Shown here one piece after another: positions 11,007 through 12,247 of a stretch of 12,247 nt of DNA. Numbering within the stretch: the stretch's first letter is position 1; each line of letters starts with the position of its first letter. The notes below the pieces were generated by a model. That model made no database searches. It was given only the letters and a program-made list of their open reading frames with translations, and was not told where the DNA came from. Position numbers and translations under genes: made by a program. The stretch comes from Candidatus Iainarchaeum sp. (GTDB taxonomy: Archaea; Iainarchaeota; Iainarchaeia; Iainarchaeales; JAFGBZ01): the NCBI GenBank assembly GCA_016218635.1, contig JACRDJ010000087.1, positions 1 to 12,247 on the forward strand, written 5' to 3'.

Positions 11007-12247
11007 TTAGGCCTGACTTGGGTTATTCTTGGGGCGATAGGAAACAATGACCAACACGGACAATGCAGTCACCACGGCCAGGAGAACATTGTTGTCCGGA
11101 ATGCTCGGTGGCGGGCCGCCGGCGGACCCGACAATAAACCGCTGTGTAGTGGTTAATGGAACGATGCTGACCGGGGCGGGTGAAGTGACCAGGATTCCGG
11201 GGATGCTGATGCCCAGCGTGTAAATGCCGGGCGCAAATCCGTTGGTGTCAATGGTGCAGGGGGGAATGTTCTGGGTGGATGAAGTGGCGGGTGAAACGGG
11301 TGCCGGCACAAGGATTCCGCTGCCGCTGCAGGGGTTGGTGGTGCTTCCGTCCGGTTTGGTTAACTGAACGGCATTCGAACCAAAGGTTCCAACCACCGGG
11401 ACCATATTGGGGTTGGTGAGGGTAATGATTGCCTTGGCGGGTGTTCCGGCGGGAATGGTGCAGGAATGGCATGCGGTGGCGGGGCTTCCGCCGTTTAAGT
11501 CCAGGTTCACCTGCAGGATGGGTGTTCCGGCGGGGAGCACGTTGAATGAAGTGATGGCGGTTTCGTTGGCGGGGTTGGCGTCCGTTCCGCCCAATGCCGT
11601 GAGCACATTATAAAACGTGGCTTCAATGGTGTAGGTTCCGGGGTCCAGGCTGGTGGTGTCTATCTGGCAGGGAATGAAATCCATGGGCGTCCAAGGGCCA
11701 CTGGAAGAAAGATTATAGACGTTCATGGGTGACCCGGTGAGTACCATGTTGTTTCCGGTTTCCTGACATTGAGCCTGGGTTCCACCGGGTCCGGTAATCT
11801 GAATGTGGTTAGCGTAATCAAATCCGGCCAGGCCGGATTCTGGACTAAGATTGTAGGAAATGATCATTTTAGCCAGCGCGGTTTCTCCCGCCGCGTAATT
11901 GGTTTTCTCCATGCTGGCCTGGATACCGAAATCGCGGTCGCGGCCGACCGTGAACGTGGTGGAAGCCGTGTTATTGTAGGCGGGGTCGCCGACGGGCATC
12001 TTGGGGGCTACGGTTACGGTGTACGTTCCTTCCGCGAGGCCGGTGGTTTCAATCGTGCAGGGAAGATAAGCGGGACTGGTTCCATCCCCTAAACGCATAC
12101 TGGTATCGTTTGCAGTGACCAGTTGGCCGTCTATGGCTCCAGTGGCTTCCTTGCATTGAACTCCCGGCGTGGGACCACTGATGGTGGTGCTTGTCGTCGG
12201 ATCAAAAAAATTCGGTTTATAAGAGAAGACTGCCGCATTGGCAGAAT
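11007..12247 (-). CDS. C-terminally anchored surface protein with tandem Cys-containing beta repeats, 5' end cut by window
   Basis: The frame is open to the last base of the window, so the start is outside; the ATG at 12098 is internal. At least three tandem units of about 110-125 residues end alike: YLPCTIETTGLAEGTYTVTV, FIPCQIDTTSLDPGTYTIEA and IPPCTIDTNGFAPGIYTLGI. Each has a second Cys 25-45 residues earlier (such as TQAQCQ or TNPCSG), suggesting disulfide-closed immunoglobulin-like or CARDB-type beta domains. An extra CHSC lies in the third unit. The C terminus has a short Gly/Pro linker, PDNN, a hydrophobic helix (VLLAVVTALSVLVIVSY) and a positive tail (RPKNN), a layout like archaeal surface anchors or sorting signals. 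It is rich in Thr, Pro, Gly and Asn, as expected for a secreted archaeal protein. Ligand and role are unknown. Confidence 0.8.
   Translation of the reverse strand, partial: SANAAVFSYKPNFFDPTTSTTISGPTPGVQCKEATGAIDGQLVTANDTSMRLGDGTSPAYLPCTIETTGLAEGTYTVTVAPKMPVGDPAYNNTASTTFTVGRDRDFGIQASMEKTNYAAGETALAKMIISYNLSPESGLAGFDYANHIQITGPGGTQAQCQETGNNMVLTGSPMNVYNLSSSGPWTPMDFIPCQIDTTSLDPGTYTIEATFYNVLTALGGTDANPANETAITSFNVLPAGTPILQVNLDLNGGSPATACHSCTIPAGTPAKAIITLTNPNMVPVVGTFGSNAVQLTKPDGSTTNPCSGSGILVPAPVSPATSSTQNIPPCTIDTNGFAPGIYTLGISIPGILVTSPAPVSIVPLTTTQRFIVGSAGGPPPSIPDNNVLLAVVTALSVLVIVSYRPKNNPSQA

Noticed and set aside
1..12247. CRISPR array or rRNA gene
   Set aside because: No regularly spaced identical repeats and no rRNA-like conserved stretches were seen.

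Overview
The window is archaeal. A tRNA-Thr gene carries a short intron at position 37/38 inside a bulge-helix-bulge fold, the methionine aminopeptidase is the archaeal type II form, none of the five tRNA genes encodes CCA, and several genes have an AT-rich TATA-like box about 23-27 bases before the start codon, as expected for leaderless archaeal transcripts. Short intergenic gaps, TA-like pairs and two Cys-rich surface proteins would fit an uncultivated euryarchaeal or DPANN lineage, but the sequence does not fix the taxon. Everything except the first, left-truncated gene lies on the minus strand.

From left to right: a solo B3/4-domain protein (plus strand, cut by the window start) converges on a four-helix membrane protein. 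Next comes a divergent methyltransferase-like protein. Then a 496-base unit is bounded by two direct copies of the last 30 bases of tRNA-Glu and contains only an overlapping DUF4258/DUF2283 gene pair. This looks like a very small tRNA-targeted insertion. tRNA-Glu is followed by a tight tRNA-Met / SAM hydrolase unit. Next is a TGATG-coupled pair: an RpiA-family protein whose active-site motifs are largely replaced, and a small HTH protein. Then come tRNA-Thr (with intron), hisS, a hairpin-rich leader and tRNA-His, the substrate of HisS.

The right half holds a large anchored extracellular protein built from eight Cys-paired units, broken by a frameshift exactly between units 6 and 7. Its TATA box is preceded by a perfect 24-base palindrome. 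A DUF433/DUF5615 toxin-antitoxin-like pair, tRNA-Arg, type II methionine aminopeptidase and a C-terminally anchored repeat protein (cut by the window end) complete the window.

The common theme is translation: five tRNAs, a synthetase, a tRNA-editing-like domain and methionine processing. Every tRNA gene is followed on the same strand by a protein gene within 20-190 bases, so tRNA transcription may drive or shape much of the expression here. The most unusual points are the miniature tRNA-Glu insertion, the RpiA-like pseudoenzyme coupled to an HTH protein, the structured tRNA-His/hisS leader and the frameshifted eight-unit surface protein.
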